Source: Mycetocola tolaasinivorans (GTDB taxonomy: Bacteria; Actinomycetota; Actinomycetes; Actinomycetales; Microbacteriaceae). Taken from it: a DNA stretch of 64,000 nucleotides. The notes below the pieces were generated by a model. It searched no databases, had not been told where the DNA came from, and saw only the letters and a list, made by a program, of their open reading frames with translations. Shown piece by piece: positions 44,341 to 52,885 of this stretch. The stretch covers positions 114,715 to 178,714 of the forward strand of contig NZ_RCUX01000008.1 in assembly GCF_003667565.1 (NCBI RefSeq), given 5' to 3'. Numbering within the stretch: position 1 is the stretch's first letter; every line of letters starts with the position of its first letter. The translations under genes and the position numbers were made by a program.

Positions 44341-45000
44341 TCACGCCTCGGGAGCTCGTTTGCGCGCAGGTCGTGGAATGAAGTGTTCAACGACGGAGGG
44401 ATCAAGGTCCCTACACTCGTGTCGAATCGACGTACCGATTTCACGACAAATCATCAGTCTGAGTGCGTATGCAGATTCTTCGGCACGCGGGGACGCAAAG
44501 AGATGATCGGATGGATGCGGATTTTCTCCAGTGCCCGTACGAGAATAGGTACGCCGAAATCTATTGGCACGCCGAGCCTCAGCTCGATAAAGATGTGTCA
44601 CCCGAGACCCGGCGATCCGAAGAGACTCCGACAGCCCTGGCTGGAGCAGCACCCGTTCCACGGGGGTCCCGAATTGCGCGCCGATAATGCCTCCTCGATC
44701 CGCGAGTTCAAGCGCTGATTCACAGAGAGAATCCACCGCGTCAAGAGTGTCCGACCAGTCCTTCCTCAGGTCATCGCTGCTGAGAGCGATCGAGGTGGTC
44801 CCCGCAGCAACATGCAATCGTTGTGCGACCTTAGCCGCATACATCAGTGACTGTTCCTCGGGCCAGATACTCGCTCGATCGCTCCGCGCTTGACGAGCGA
44901 GCAGAGCCTCGGTAATCACGGCGACGAGCGGGGCTCTCAGCTGGGGCCACTGGGCTCCCATCTGCACATATCGTTCATACCAGGATACGGAGAAAGCCAC
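44341..45000 (-). CDS. Hypothetical cytoplasmic protein
   Basis: A 219-residue soluble, mostly helical protein with an Arg-rich C-terminal third (YRAEARRANRFRRTYSR, IPRPARKRAPEA) and no motif that I recognise. GTG at 44998-45000 is the likely start, 7 nt after the EamA-type transporter stop; an in-frame extension further upstream lies inside that transporter's coding sequence. Base composition is lower in GC than the flanks. It is probably co-transcribed with the transporter. Confidence 0.5.
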   Translation of the reverse strand: MAFSVSWYERYVQMGAQWPQLRAPLVAVITEALLARQARSDRASIWPEEQSLMYAAKVAQRLHVAAGTTSIALSSDDLRKDWSDTLDAVDSLCESALELADRGGIIGAQFGTPVERVLLQPGLSESLRIAGSRVTHLYRAEARRANRFRRTYSRTGTGENPHPSDHLFASPRAEESAYALRLMICREIGTSIRHECRDLDPSVVEHFIPRPARKRAPEA

Positions 45001-45007
45001 TGCACTC

Positions 45008-45868
45008 TCACGTCCCCACGACGAGCACGACACCCGCCGCGGCGATTCCCGCAGCGGTGAGCTTTTGAGCGACATGATCACGCTCGGAAAGAATAATAAT
45101 CCCCGCAACGACGTACAGAATTCCCGCTGCCTGATAGATCGGAAGGATGATCGAAGCCTGCCCGTCAACCAGTGCGCTCAGCAGGAGGTAATAGCCTGCC
45201 GCGCCGGCGATGCCGGCAACGACGGCAGGCCACAAGAGCCACGATTCCGGTTCTCGAAGTCGATTCCGGTTGAGGACGAGCGCGACAATCGTTGTCCCGA
45301 GGAATCCCAGAAACACGACGACGGACGGGGGAATACCCGCCGTGAGTGCCTTGTCGAGTATGAGCGCCAGTGAGATGGCCAGTGTTGCGGCCACCGCATA
45401 GACGAGCCCGCGACGATTCATCGTTGCGCTCGGCAGTCGACTGATCGGAAGATATGCGAGGACAAGGAGGACAATCCCGATCCAGCCGATGGGGCCCAGG
45501 GTCTCACCAAACAGAACGACACCGAGTACCGCTGTAATGACGATGCGGAGACGCCCAATCGTCGAGGCGATGGAAACCTCGAGAAGGCTCGCGCTGCGAA
45601 AGGAAAACACCGAGTAGCTTGCCCACAGTGCAATCGACAGCGGAATGAGAACCCAGAACTCGCTCGGATGCTCAGTGTTCACGGCGTATTGAGGCGGGTT
45701 CACCAGCGAGAAAATCGCGGCTGGGGCCGTGATCAGAGTAGCCGTTGCCTGGTACACCAGAAGAAAGCGATCTGGTTCTCCGCTCCGTCGAAGTGTGGCA
45801 CGGGTAAGGAGCCGATCACCCCCGTTGAAGATGATCGCCAAAACCACCAAAAACCACGTTTCCATCAC
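45008..45868 (-). CDS. EamA-like (DMT superfamily) transporter
   Basis: A 286-residue protein of ten hydrophobic helices arranged as two EamA halves; RLRIVITAVLGVVLFGETLGPIGWIGIVLL marks the end of the first half (read in segments) and GQASIILPIYQAAGILYVVAGIIILSE the second. Substrate unknown. GTG at 45866-45868 is 8 nt after GGAGG; ATG immediately follows it in frame. It forms a two-gene unit with the hypothetical downstream. Confidence 0.82.
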   Translation of the reverse strand: MMETWFLVVLAIIFNGGDRLLTRATLRRSGEPDRFLLVYQATATLITAPAAIFSLVNPPQYAVNTEHPSEFWVLIPLSIALWASYSVFSFRSASLLEVSIASTIGRLRIVITAVLGVVLFGETLGPIGWIGIVLLVLAYLPISRLPSATMNRRGLVYAVAATLAISLALILDKALTAGIPPSVVVFLGFLGTTIVALVLNRNRLREPESWLLWPAVVAGIAGAAGYYLLLSALVDGQASIILPIYQAAGILYVVAGIIILSERDHVAQKLTAAGIAAAGVVLVVGT

Positions 45869-45966
45869 GTCGTGGACCTCCGACCGGCACCACTGGTTGA
45901 GGTACGTTGGCGCGATGGTGTCAGAAATACATGGCGGTTGGCTGAGGATTCGCTTTACCGCATACG

Positions 45967-46020
45967 GATCGAGGGCTCCTCCGACTCGTCCACACGGACG
46001 AGTCGGAGGAGCCCTCGATC
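45967..46020 (-). terminator. Perfect 25-bp hairpin after the Ig-repeat surface gene
   Basis: A 25-bp uninterrupted stem (45967-45991 with 45996-46020) with loop ACAC, beginning 7 nt past the stop of the surface-protein gene. There is no T-tract. It is long for a terminator and may also protect the mRNA 3' end. Confidence 0.7.
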
Positions 46021-46027
46021 TGATTCG

Positions 46028-49000
46028 CTAGTTCTTCTGTCCGGTTCTCCGGTTCCGCAGGAAGAGTCCGGAGCCGATGAGCAGCATGGTCACAATGGCC
46101 ATGGCACCCAGGCTCGCGTAATCCGAACCGGTACTAACGAGCTCGCCACCCGGTGAGGGCTGCGGGGTCGGGGTGACCGGGGTCGGCGTCGGGGTGACCG
46201 GCGTCGGCGACGGGGTCGGCGTCGTCGGGCGGTTGCCCACGCCCACGGTGATCGACGGCGAGACGTTACCCGCCGCGTCGGTCACGGTGATCGTGAGTTC
46301 GTCCAGATCAACCGGTCCGGTCGAGGTGCAGGACCACGCGCCGGTTTCGTCCGCGACGGCCTCACACACGGTGTTGCCCTCGGCGTCGGTGATGGTGATC
46401 GTCGACCCCGGCTCGGCGGTTCCCGAGCAGGTCACGGTGCCATCGGCGTTCGCGACGCACTCGGCACCGGTCACCGGTGCGGGTGCCTCGGTGTCCACCG
46501 TCAGTCGCACCGGGGCTCCGGCGAAGACGGTTCCGTCCTCGGCGGTCGAGACGGGCAGGTACTCGTGTTCGCCGTCCTCTTGGGTCTGCGTGATCGTGCA
46601 GCTCCAGGTGCCATCGGCCTTCACGGTCGTGGAGCACACGGTGTCGCCGTTCTCGTCCACGATGGTGAGGTCGTGCCCTGCGGTTCCCGTGCCCGAGAAG
46701 GTCGGCGTGGCGGTGCCGATGGCGGATCCCGATACGGGGCTCGTAATCACCGGCGGTGCCGGCAGGATCGTCACTCCCCCGGAGTTGCCCGCCTCATCGA
46801 TGGTCTCGACGCCGATCGGGAACTTCGTAACCGGGCCACCGATGCAGCTCCAGTGACCACCCTCGGGGATGATCACCGTGCAGACGGTGTTGCCGTCGCC
46901 ATCGGTGATGATGATGGTGTCTCCCTCATCGCCGTCGCCCTCGCAGGCAACCATGCCCGCCTCATCAACGATGCAGGTGATGTCCGTGGTCGGGGCCGGC
47001 GGAGTGGTGTCCACGGTGATGCGCACCGGAGCTCCGGCGGTCTCGTTCTTGGCGATATCGAGTGCCACCGGGGTCAGCGCGTACGCCGCCTCGGGCAGCT
47101 CGACCGTGCTCTCACACGACCACCTGCCGTTTCGAACCTCGGCCGAACACAGGATCCGCTCGTTCGCGTCGCGCACCTGAACGGTGGTGCCGTCCTCGCC
47201 GGTGCCCGCAAACGTCGGCTTCGCGGTGTTCACCGAGGTGCCACTCACCGGCGAGGTGATGACGGGGGCCGCGGGCTTGACGGTGAGGATGGTGAATGAC
47301 ACCGCGGCACCCGTCGACGTGTTCCCGACGGCATCGCTCGCGACCGGCACCAGGGTGTGCAGGCCGTCGGCGAGCTCCTCGGTGGGTTCACAGGACCACG
47401 TCCCACCCTCGACCACGGCCGAACACAGCACGGTTTCGGCTGCGCGCTGGGTTGCGCTGACGCTGTGGCGCAGCTCAACGGTGGACCCGTTCTCGCCGGT
47501 ACCACTGATCGTGGGGGTGACCTCGTTCGTGACGTGGCCGTCCGTCGGCGAGGTGATCACCGGAACGGTCGGGGGCGTGGTGTCCACGGTGAGGGTCACC
47601 GCTGCCCCCTCGGCCTCATTCCCGGCGGCATCGCGCGCGGTTGGGATCAGCGAGTGTGAGCCATCGCTCAGGTTCGTCGTGGGTGCACAGGACCACACTC
47701 CGCCGGAGACCACCGCGGAACAGATCACGGTCGACCCCTCACGCACGGTGACGGTCGAACCGTTCTCACCGGTGCCCGAGATCGTGGGCGTGGCCTCGTT
47801 TGTGGCGTTACCGGATTGCGGGGACGTGATGACCGGAACGGTGGGCGGCGTGGTGTCCACGGTGATCGTGATTGCCACGCCCGTGGCGGTGTTGTTCGCC
47901 GCATCGGTAGCGACCGGGGTCAGGGTGTGTTCACCCTCACTCAGATCGGTTTCGGGCTCGCAGGACCAGATTCCAGCCACGACCACGGCGGAGCACACCA
48001 CCGTGGTGCCGCTCAGAACCGTCACGGTCGAACCGTTCTCGCCGCCGCCCGAAATCGTGGGGTTCAGCTCACTGATTGCCGCGCCGTTGAGCGGTGCGTT
48101 GATCACCGGAACCGCCGGTGCCGTGGTGTCCACGGTGATCGTGACGGGCTGCCCTTCGGAGCTGTTTCCCGCGGCGTCGGTGGCGCTCGGGGTGAACGCG
48201 TGGGAGCCCTCGGACAGGTCGGCCGTGGGCACGCAGGACCAGGTGCCGTTGGTCACAGGTGAGGTACAGACCGCCACAACGCCGTCGCGCACGGTCACGG
48301 TCGAGCCGTTCTCACCGGAACCGCTGATCGTGGGCCTCACCTCGTTCGTGATGTGACCATTCGTCGGAGACGTGATGACCGGAACGGTGGGCGGAGTGAG
48401 ATCGATCACGATGCTGACCGCCGCGCCGATGGCCGGGTTTCCCGCGGTATCGGTGGCCGTGGGGGTCAGCGTGTGCGTGCCCTCGGAGAGGTCGGTCGTG
48501 GGAATACACGACCAGGTGCCGGCGGGGAGAACCGTCGCGCTACACACCGGTCCCGCGGTGCTGCTCACCGTCACGGTGGAGCCGGCCTCGCCGGTGCCGG
48601 AGATCTCGGGCTTCTGCACGTTGGTCTCGGTGCCGTCCACCGGCGACGAGATCACCGGGATGGCGGGCGGAGTGGTATCGATGGTGATCGAAACCGGATC
48701 ACTGGCGGTGGTGTTGCCCGCGACCGATTTCGCCGTGGCGACGAGGGTATAGTCACCCTCGGCCAGGTCGGCGGTCGGCTGGCACTCCCACGCCCCGTCG
48801 GAGACCGTGGCCGAACAGATCAGGGTACCGCCGGAGCGAACCTCGATCGCCGAACCGTTACCCGCCGTGCCCGAGATGGTGGGCTTCACATCCTTCGTGA
48901 CGAATCCGGTCTCCGGCGAGGTAATGACCGGTTTGGCGGGAGGCGTGAGATCAACCGTGATGGAGATCGCGGTGCCCGCCCGTTCATTGGTTGCGGCGTC

Positions 49001-50302
49001 CACGGACACCGGGGTCAGGGTGTAGGTGCCCGCAGCGAGGGCGGTTTCCAGGGTGCATGACCAGGTGCCACCGCTCACCGCGGCGGAACACAGCACGTCG
49101 CCTCCCGATCCACGCACCTCAACGGTCACGCCATTCGGGCCGGTGCCCGACACCGTCGGGGTGGTCTCGTTGGTGACCAGGCCGGTCTCCGGCGCGGTGA
49201 TCACCGGAGCTTCCGGCAGAGCGGTGAGGACGGTGATCGTGATGGGTGTTCCTCGAGAAGTGTTTGTTGCCTCATCGAAGGCTACCGGTTCGAGAGTGTG
49301 ATCACCGTCGCTCAGCGCGGTCGTGAGGGTACAGGACCACGTGCCGTTGGTCACGGGCGAGGAACACAACGTAGCATCTGCGCTATTGCGCACCTCGACG
49401 GTTGATTCGTCCTCACCGGTACCGCTCACGGTTGGGGTGTTGTTGTTCGTGGGCGAGCCGGTAGGCGGGTTGGTAATGACGGGCACCGCGGGTGGGATCG
49501 AATCAATGACGTACATGATCTCGGTTTCCATGGTGCCCGCATCATTGAGGGTTGCCATGACAGCGAGTTCGTTGGTCCCCTGAGGTCGAGGCTCGGACGG
49601 GGTATAGGTCCAGGTGCCGTCGTCATTTACTGGAATCAAATCAATGAAGGTACCCGAGGAAAAATCGAAGATATTCATCTTCAGCCCGGTTCCCGGAAGC
49701 TTATCCGCCGTACCAGAGATGGGGAACCGGGCATCATTTACCAGCTGCCCAGGAGTCGGAGAAATAATCACGGGTTGATGAAGCACCTCGGCCCTCAGCG
49801 TTACCGTGCCGGAGTCCACTCTGGTCGCCCCTGTAAAGAGTTCATACGACAACGATCCCAGGGCGCTTCCCGGCTGCGCGGTCACGGGTACCTCATAAAA
49901 ATACTGCGGCGAGCTAAAATCTCCCGTGGTTTCGCCGTCGAGAAAACCACACGAGATCTTGGTGTGCAACGTGGTGAAGTCAGTTGGGGGAATGAGCACG
50001 TTACTGGCGTCGTAGCAGCTAAAATCCGTCTTGGGACGGATGATACGTATACCTGCCGGTGGCGTCACCGTCACCAGTGTCGCACGCTCTTTGATGATGA
50101 TCGTGGCACTCCCATCGCGCTGCCCAACCGATCCTGCTACCACCGTAGTTGTGATCTTATCGGGCTCATCCGCCGCGCCCGCCGCGGTCGCCACGAATGC
50201 GGGGGCAACCAGACCGATGGAGAGAGCCAGGGCGAGCGTGGCTTTTCGCACCACCCGACCGCGCCGGGATAGAACCGAACTCTGCTGTGTCAACCCGTTC
50301 AT
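46028..50302 (-). CDS. Giant Ig-repeat cell-wall-anchored surface protein
   Basis: A 1424-residue secreted protein. Signal peptide 1-43 ends AAGA/ADEP. A unique N-terminal domain (~44-170) is followed by about 13 Ig-like domains of ~90 residues. The consensus opens PPTVPVITSPxxG, then TNExxPTISGTGENGSTVTV, a VCSA...WSC cysteine pair, LSEGxHTLTP and DAAGN. The last units are more divergent. A Thr/Pro-rich wall spanner leads to LVSTG (an LPXTG-like sortase motif), a hydrophobic helix and a basic tail (RNRRTGQKN). It probably acts in adhesion or wall architecture. A sortase gene is not in this window. The start has GGGGGAAA upstream. Confidence 0.92.
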   Translation of the reverse strand: MNGLTQQSSVLSRRGRVVRKATLALALSIGLVAPAFVATAAGAADEPDKITTTVVAGSVGQRDGSATIIIKERATLVTVTPPAGIRIIRPKTDFSCYDASNVLIPPTDFTTLHTKISCGFLDGETTGDFSSPQYFYEVPVTAQPGSALGSLSYELFTGATRVDSGTVTLRAEVLHQPVIISPTPGQLVNDARFPISGTADKLPGTGLKMNIFDFSSGTFIDLIPVNDDGTWTYTPSEPRPQGTNELAVMATLNDAGTMETEIMYVIDSIPPAVPVITNPPTGSPTNNNTPTVSGTGEDESTVEVRNSADATLCSSPVTNGTWSCTLTTALSDGDHTLEPVAFDEATNTSRGTPITITVLTALPEAPVITAPETGLVTNETTPTVSGTGPNGVTVEVRGSGGDVLCSAAVSGGTWSCTLETALAAGTYTLTPVSVDAATNERAGTAISITVDLTPPAKPVITSPETGFVTKDVKPTISGTAGNGSAIEVRSGGTLICSATVSDGAWECQPTADLAEGDYTLVATAKSVAGNTTASDPVSITIDTTPPAIPVISSPVDGTETNVQKPEISGTGEAGSTVTVSSTAGPVCSATVLPAGTWSCIPTTDLSEGTHTLTPTATDTAGNPAIGAAVSIVIDLTPPTVPVITSPTNGHITNEVRPTISGSGENGSTVTVRDGVVAVCTSPVTNGTWSCVPTADLSEGSHAFTPSATDAAGNSSEGQPVTITVDTTAPAVPVINAPLNGAAISELNPTISGGGENGSTVTVLSGTTVVCSAVVVAGIWSCEPETDLSEGEHTLTPVATDAANNTATGVAITITVDTTPPTVPVITSPQSGNATNEATPTISGTGENGSTVTVREGSTVICSAVVSGGVWSCAPTTNLSDGSHSLIPTARDAAGNEAEGAAVTLTVDTTPPTVPVITSPTDGHVTNEVTPTISGTGENGSTVELRHSVSATQRAAETVLCSAVVEGGTWSCEPTEELADGLHTLVPVASDAVGNTSTGAAVSFTILTVKPAAPVITSPVSGTSVNTAKPTFAGTGEDGTTVQVRDANERILCSAEVRNGRWSCESTVELPEAAYALTPVALDIAKNETAGAPVRITVDTTPPAPTTDITCIVDEAGMVACEGDGDEGDTIIITDGDGNTVCTVIIPEGGHWSCIGGPVTKFPIGVETIDEAGNSGGVTILPAPPVITSPVSGSAIGTATPTFSGTGTAGHDLTIVDENGDTVCSTTVKADGTWSCTITQTQEDGEHEYLPVSTAEDGTVFAGAPVRLTVDTEAPAPVTGAECVANADGTVTCSGTAEPGSTITITDAEGNTVCEAVADETGAWSCTSTGPVDLDELTITVTDAAGNVSPSITVGVGNRPTTPTPSPTPVTPTPTPVTPTPQPSPGGELVSTGSDYASLGAMAIVTMLLIGSGLFLRNRRTGQKN

Positions 50303-50336
50303 TGATTTCCCCCACTAGAAATGCACACGTGACCGC

Positions 50337-50354
50337 CGTAACTGCGACGTTACG
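50337..50354 (-). promoter_or_regulatory. Inverted repeat upstream of the surface-protein gene
   Basis: CGTAAC (50337-50342) and GTTACG (50349-50354), 6 nt apart, 35-52 nt before the start codon. It is a possible operator; no clear -35/-10 pair was found nearby. Confidence 0.3.
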
Positions 50355-50492
50355 AGACCCTGTTTAGCAGAATTTAGGCCACCCGCCTAGCAAATACCCT
50401 GGTCTGGGGGTCAAAATTCCGCCTCGTGGCCTCCAAGCGGGGCCCTCGGCCCCGCGGCTGCTTTCCGGCCAGAGCCGTACCCGCAACACGAA

Positions 50493-50528
50493 TGCCCCGC
50501 ACCCGTTTGGACAAACGGGTGCGGGGCA
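50493..50528 (-). terminator. Terminator hairpin after the adenosine-deaminase-like gene
   Basis: A perfect 16-bp stem (50493-50508 with 50513-50528, loop GGAC) starting 17 nt past the stop. A second 8-bp stem (50437-50444 with 50448-50455) lies further down. T-tracts are weak. Confidence 0.75.
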
Positions 50529-50544
50529 CGTGCAAAATGGCCTG

Positions 50545-51723
50545 CTAGACGGCGGGGAACAGCTCCGCTTCGAGAGCGTCAAACTCCGCGGTGAAGCGCT
50601 CCCGCATGGCCTGCTTTTCGGGAGCGGGCACCCAGGCGGCTTCGACGCCGGCCATCGCCATCGCGCGCAGCTTCTGGCGGTCCACGCCGATCTGTTCGCT
50701 CAGGATCGCGTACTCCTCGGCGAGGGTCGTCGGGAACATGCCGGGATCATCCGAGGCGGGGATCACGTTCAGGCCGGCCTCGAGCATCGCGGCGATCGAC
50801 GCGCGACGCCACGGACGCCAGGAGCGGCGCGAGGTGGTGGACACCACGGTGAACGCGGTCTGCTCCTCACGGACCCGCTCCACAACCGCGGGGTCCTCCA
50901 GCACGAAGTAGCCGTGGTCGATGCGGTCGCAGCCGAGGAGGTCGAGGCACGTGACGGTGTTGACCGCGACCGGCGCGTGCTCGGAGGAGTGAGCGGTGCG
51001 GAAGAGCCCCGCCTCCCCCGCCAGCCGGTAGGCGTCGGCAAAGCGCTCGGGCGGACCGGCGGTCTCAAGGTTGTCGAGGCCGATGCCGACCACATACTCG
51101 TTGGGGTTGTCCACGATACGACGCACCATCGCCAGCGCGTGCTCCCCCGACTTACTCCGGTCAATCCCGGCGATCATGCGCCCGGTCATCCCAAAGTCGC
51201 GCTCGGCCATGCGGATGCCCTCGGCATATGCCTCCACCTGGCCGCGGTACCCCAGCATTTCGAGGTGCGGCGGCAGATCGTCAAAGAACAGCTCGAGGTG
51301 ACGCGTGGCACTCGTGCGGTGCGCGGCCTCAAATGCCTCATAGGTCACCCGGGTGAGGTCCTCCGCGCTGCGCAGCACCTCAACCACCCACTCCGACGCC
51401 TTAAAGAGGGAGTAGGAGGTCTCCGGCTCATCGGCGGAGCGGCCCTGCGGCACCGGAATGTGGGTGTCGCGGTAGAGCGCCGGGTCCGGCGGCAGCGAGT
51501 TGATGTCGCGGAAGATGAGTTCCGGATCCGCGGGCAGCTCCAGCTTTTCGCGGCGTGCCAGCTCGGCAAACGTCGAGGCACGGACGGTGCCGATCAGGTG
51601 GCAGTGTAGGTCGGTTTTGGGTGCGCGGCGCAGAAACTCTGCGGTCGCATCGGTTGACGCGGTGATGGTCGGGTCCCCTCGGGTAAAACGAAAACAGAAA
51701 TGGCCAACGCCCGGACCCCGCAT
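50545..51723 (-). CDS. Adenosine deaminase family hydrolase (start uncertain)
   Basis: A TIM-barrel amidohydrolase with the zinc-binding HCHLIG near its start, the catalytic HSSEHAP, DRIDHGYF and the metal aspartate in ASDDPGMF. Length and motifs fit adenosine deaminase or a related aminopurine deaminase. The only ATG (51721-51723) lies in the loop of a hairpin closing the upstream gene and has no ribosome site. A GAGGGGA at 51674-51680 points 7 nt ahead to ATC at 51664-51666, in frame, but no ATG, GTG or TTG lies between that site and the HxH motif. The first ~20 residues from the ATG are therefore doubtful. Confidence 0.85.
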   Translation of the reverse strand: MRGPGVGHFCFRFTRGDPTITASTDATAEFLRRAPKTDLHCHLIGTVRASTFAELARREKLELPADPELIFRDINSLPPDPALYRDTHIPVPQGRSADEPETSYSLFKASEWVVEVLRSAEDLTRVTYEAFEAAHRTSATRHLELFFDDLPPHLEMLGYRGQVEAYAEGIRMAERDFGMTGRMIAGIDRSKSGEHALAMVRRIVDNPNEYVVGIGLDNLETAGPPERFADAYRLAGEAGLFRTAHSSEHAPVAVNTVTCLDLLGCDRIDHGYFVLEDPAVVERVREEQTAFTVVSTTSRRSWRPWRRASIAAMLEAGLNVIPASDDPGMFPTTLAEEYAILSEQIGVDRQKLRAMAMAGVEAAWVPAPEKQAMRERFTAEFDALEAELFPAV

Positions 51724-51736
51724 GCGAGGTCCGGGC
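51709..51736 (-). terminator. Hairpin between binding-protein gene and deaminase gene
   Basis: A 9-bp perfect stem (51709-51717 with 51728-51736) with a 10-nt loop, then a T-rich stretch (51680-51700 on the minus strand). It starts 11 nt past the binding-protein stop. Confidence 0.65.
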
Positions 51737-51746
51737 GAGGCGGGTA

Positions 51747-52832
51747 CTAGCGGGTTGCGACCTCGCGGGCGAAGCGGTCGGTCCACTCGGTGCGGTTCTT
51801 CACGATGACCGAGATGTCCAGGGTCTTGTAGCCGGCACCGATGGGGTCGGTTGCGGCCTGGCCGACGATCTTGGTCAGGTTCTCGGGCACGCTCGCCTCG
51901 GGGTTCACGGGCAGGTCACCCACGATCTTGGCGGAGCTGGTCTGGGCCTCGGCACCGAGCAGGTAGTTGATGAACGCGTGTGCGCCCTTCACGTTCTCGG
52001 CGTTGGCGGGGATCATGGCGCGGTTGGTGGCCATGAACTTGCCGGTGGCCGGCGGGGTCCAGGCGATGGGCTCGCCGGCCTCAACCAGGCTGGTGGCAAA
52101 ACCGCTCAGCGCCGGAGCGTTGACGATCTCGCCCTGCAGCAGCAGGTTGGTGACCTCGGTGGAGGACTTGTAGAACTGCAGCACGCCCGGGGCCCACTCG
52201 CCCAGGGTCTTGAATGCGGCGTCCACGTCATAGGCGTCCTTGCCCACGGACTCGGCCACACCGGATACCGTCAGCTGACCGGCGGTGACGCTGAAGTCCG
52301 GCAGCGCGAGCTTGCCCTTGTAGGCGGCGTCTCCGAACATGTCCCACTTGGCCGCGGTGGCCTCGTCCAGCTTGTCGGTGCGGTAGAGCATGCCGTTCAG
52401 CTGGTAGCTGTAGGCGGGGCCGTCGTACTGCTTCTCCTTGGCGAAGACCGCGATCTTGGCGAGGTTCGGCAGCTGTGCCTCATCCACCTTCTGGAACAGG
52501 TTCTTCGACTGGCCGAGGGCGGCGTAGTAGTCCGAGATCAGCATGACGTCGGCTCCGGCGCGCTTGCCGTTCAGCTCGAGCTTCGACAGACGCTCGGAGT
52601 TCGATCCGGTGTCCACCTCCACCTTGTAACCGGTGGCCTTTTCGAACGGGGTGATGATGGCCTTGGTGACCTCATCGACACCGAACGGGAAGGTGCTGAC
52701 CACGATGGTCTTGTTGTCGTCATCGCCACCGTTGCTCGCGCCGGGGGTGGCGGAGCAGCCCACCAGCAGAGCGGTGGAGGTGAGCAGGGCCGCGGCGGTC
52801 GCGAGGGCGCGAACGGGGATACGGGAACTCAT
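51747..52832 (-). CDS. PotD-type ABC importer substrate-binding lipoprotein
   Basis: A 361-residue lipoprotein with signal peptide and lipobox LVGC (Cys26), then a two-lobe binding fold: TIVVSTFPFGVDEVTKAIITPFEKATGYKV opens it, in segments, and ADVMLISDYY, YSYQLNGMLYRTD and AHAFINYLLG are typical of the polyamine/iron/thiamine (type 2) branch. The partner permeases and ATPase are encoded directly upstream. The substrate is unknown; the linked deaminase hints at a purine-related or amine compound. Confidence 0.9.
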   Translation of the reverse strand: MSSRIPVRALATAAALLTSTALLVGCSATPGASNGGDDDNKTIVVSTFPFGVDEVTKAIITPFEKATGYKVEVDTGSNSERLSKLELNGKRAGADVMLISDYYAALGQSKNLFQKVDEAQLPNLAKIAVFAKEKQYDGPAYSYQLNGMLYRTDKLDEATAAKWDMFGDAAYKGKLALPDFSVTAGQLTVSGVAESVGKDAYDVDAAFKTLGEWAPGVLQFYKSSTEVTNLLLQGEIVNAPALSGFATSLVEAGEPIAWTPPATGKFMATNRAMIPANAENVKGAHAFINYLLGAEAQTSSAKIVGDLPVNPEASVPENLTKIVGQAATDPIGAGYKTLDISVIVKNRTEWTDRFAREVATR

Positions 52833-52885
52833 CGGATGGATCCTTACTGTGAAAGGGGTGTTGTGGGGAGTCTGTGGAGCACGCG

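Noticed and set aside
46173..49583. Possible CRISPR or satellite array in the Ig-repeat gene
   Set aside because: The repeats are ~270 bp, protein-coding and diverged at DNA level, with no short repeat-spacer pattern.
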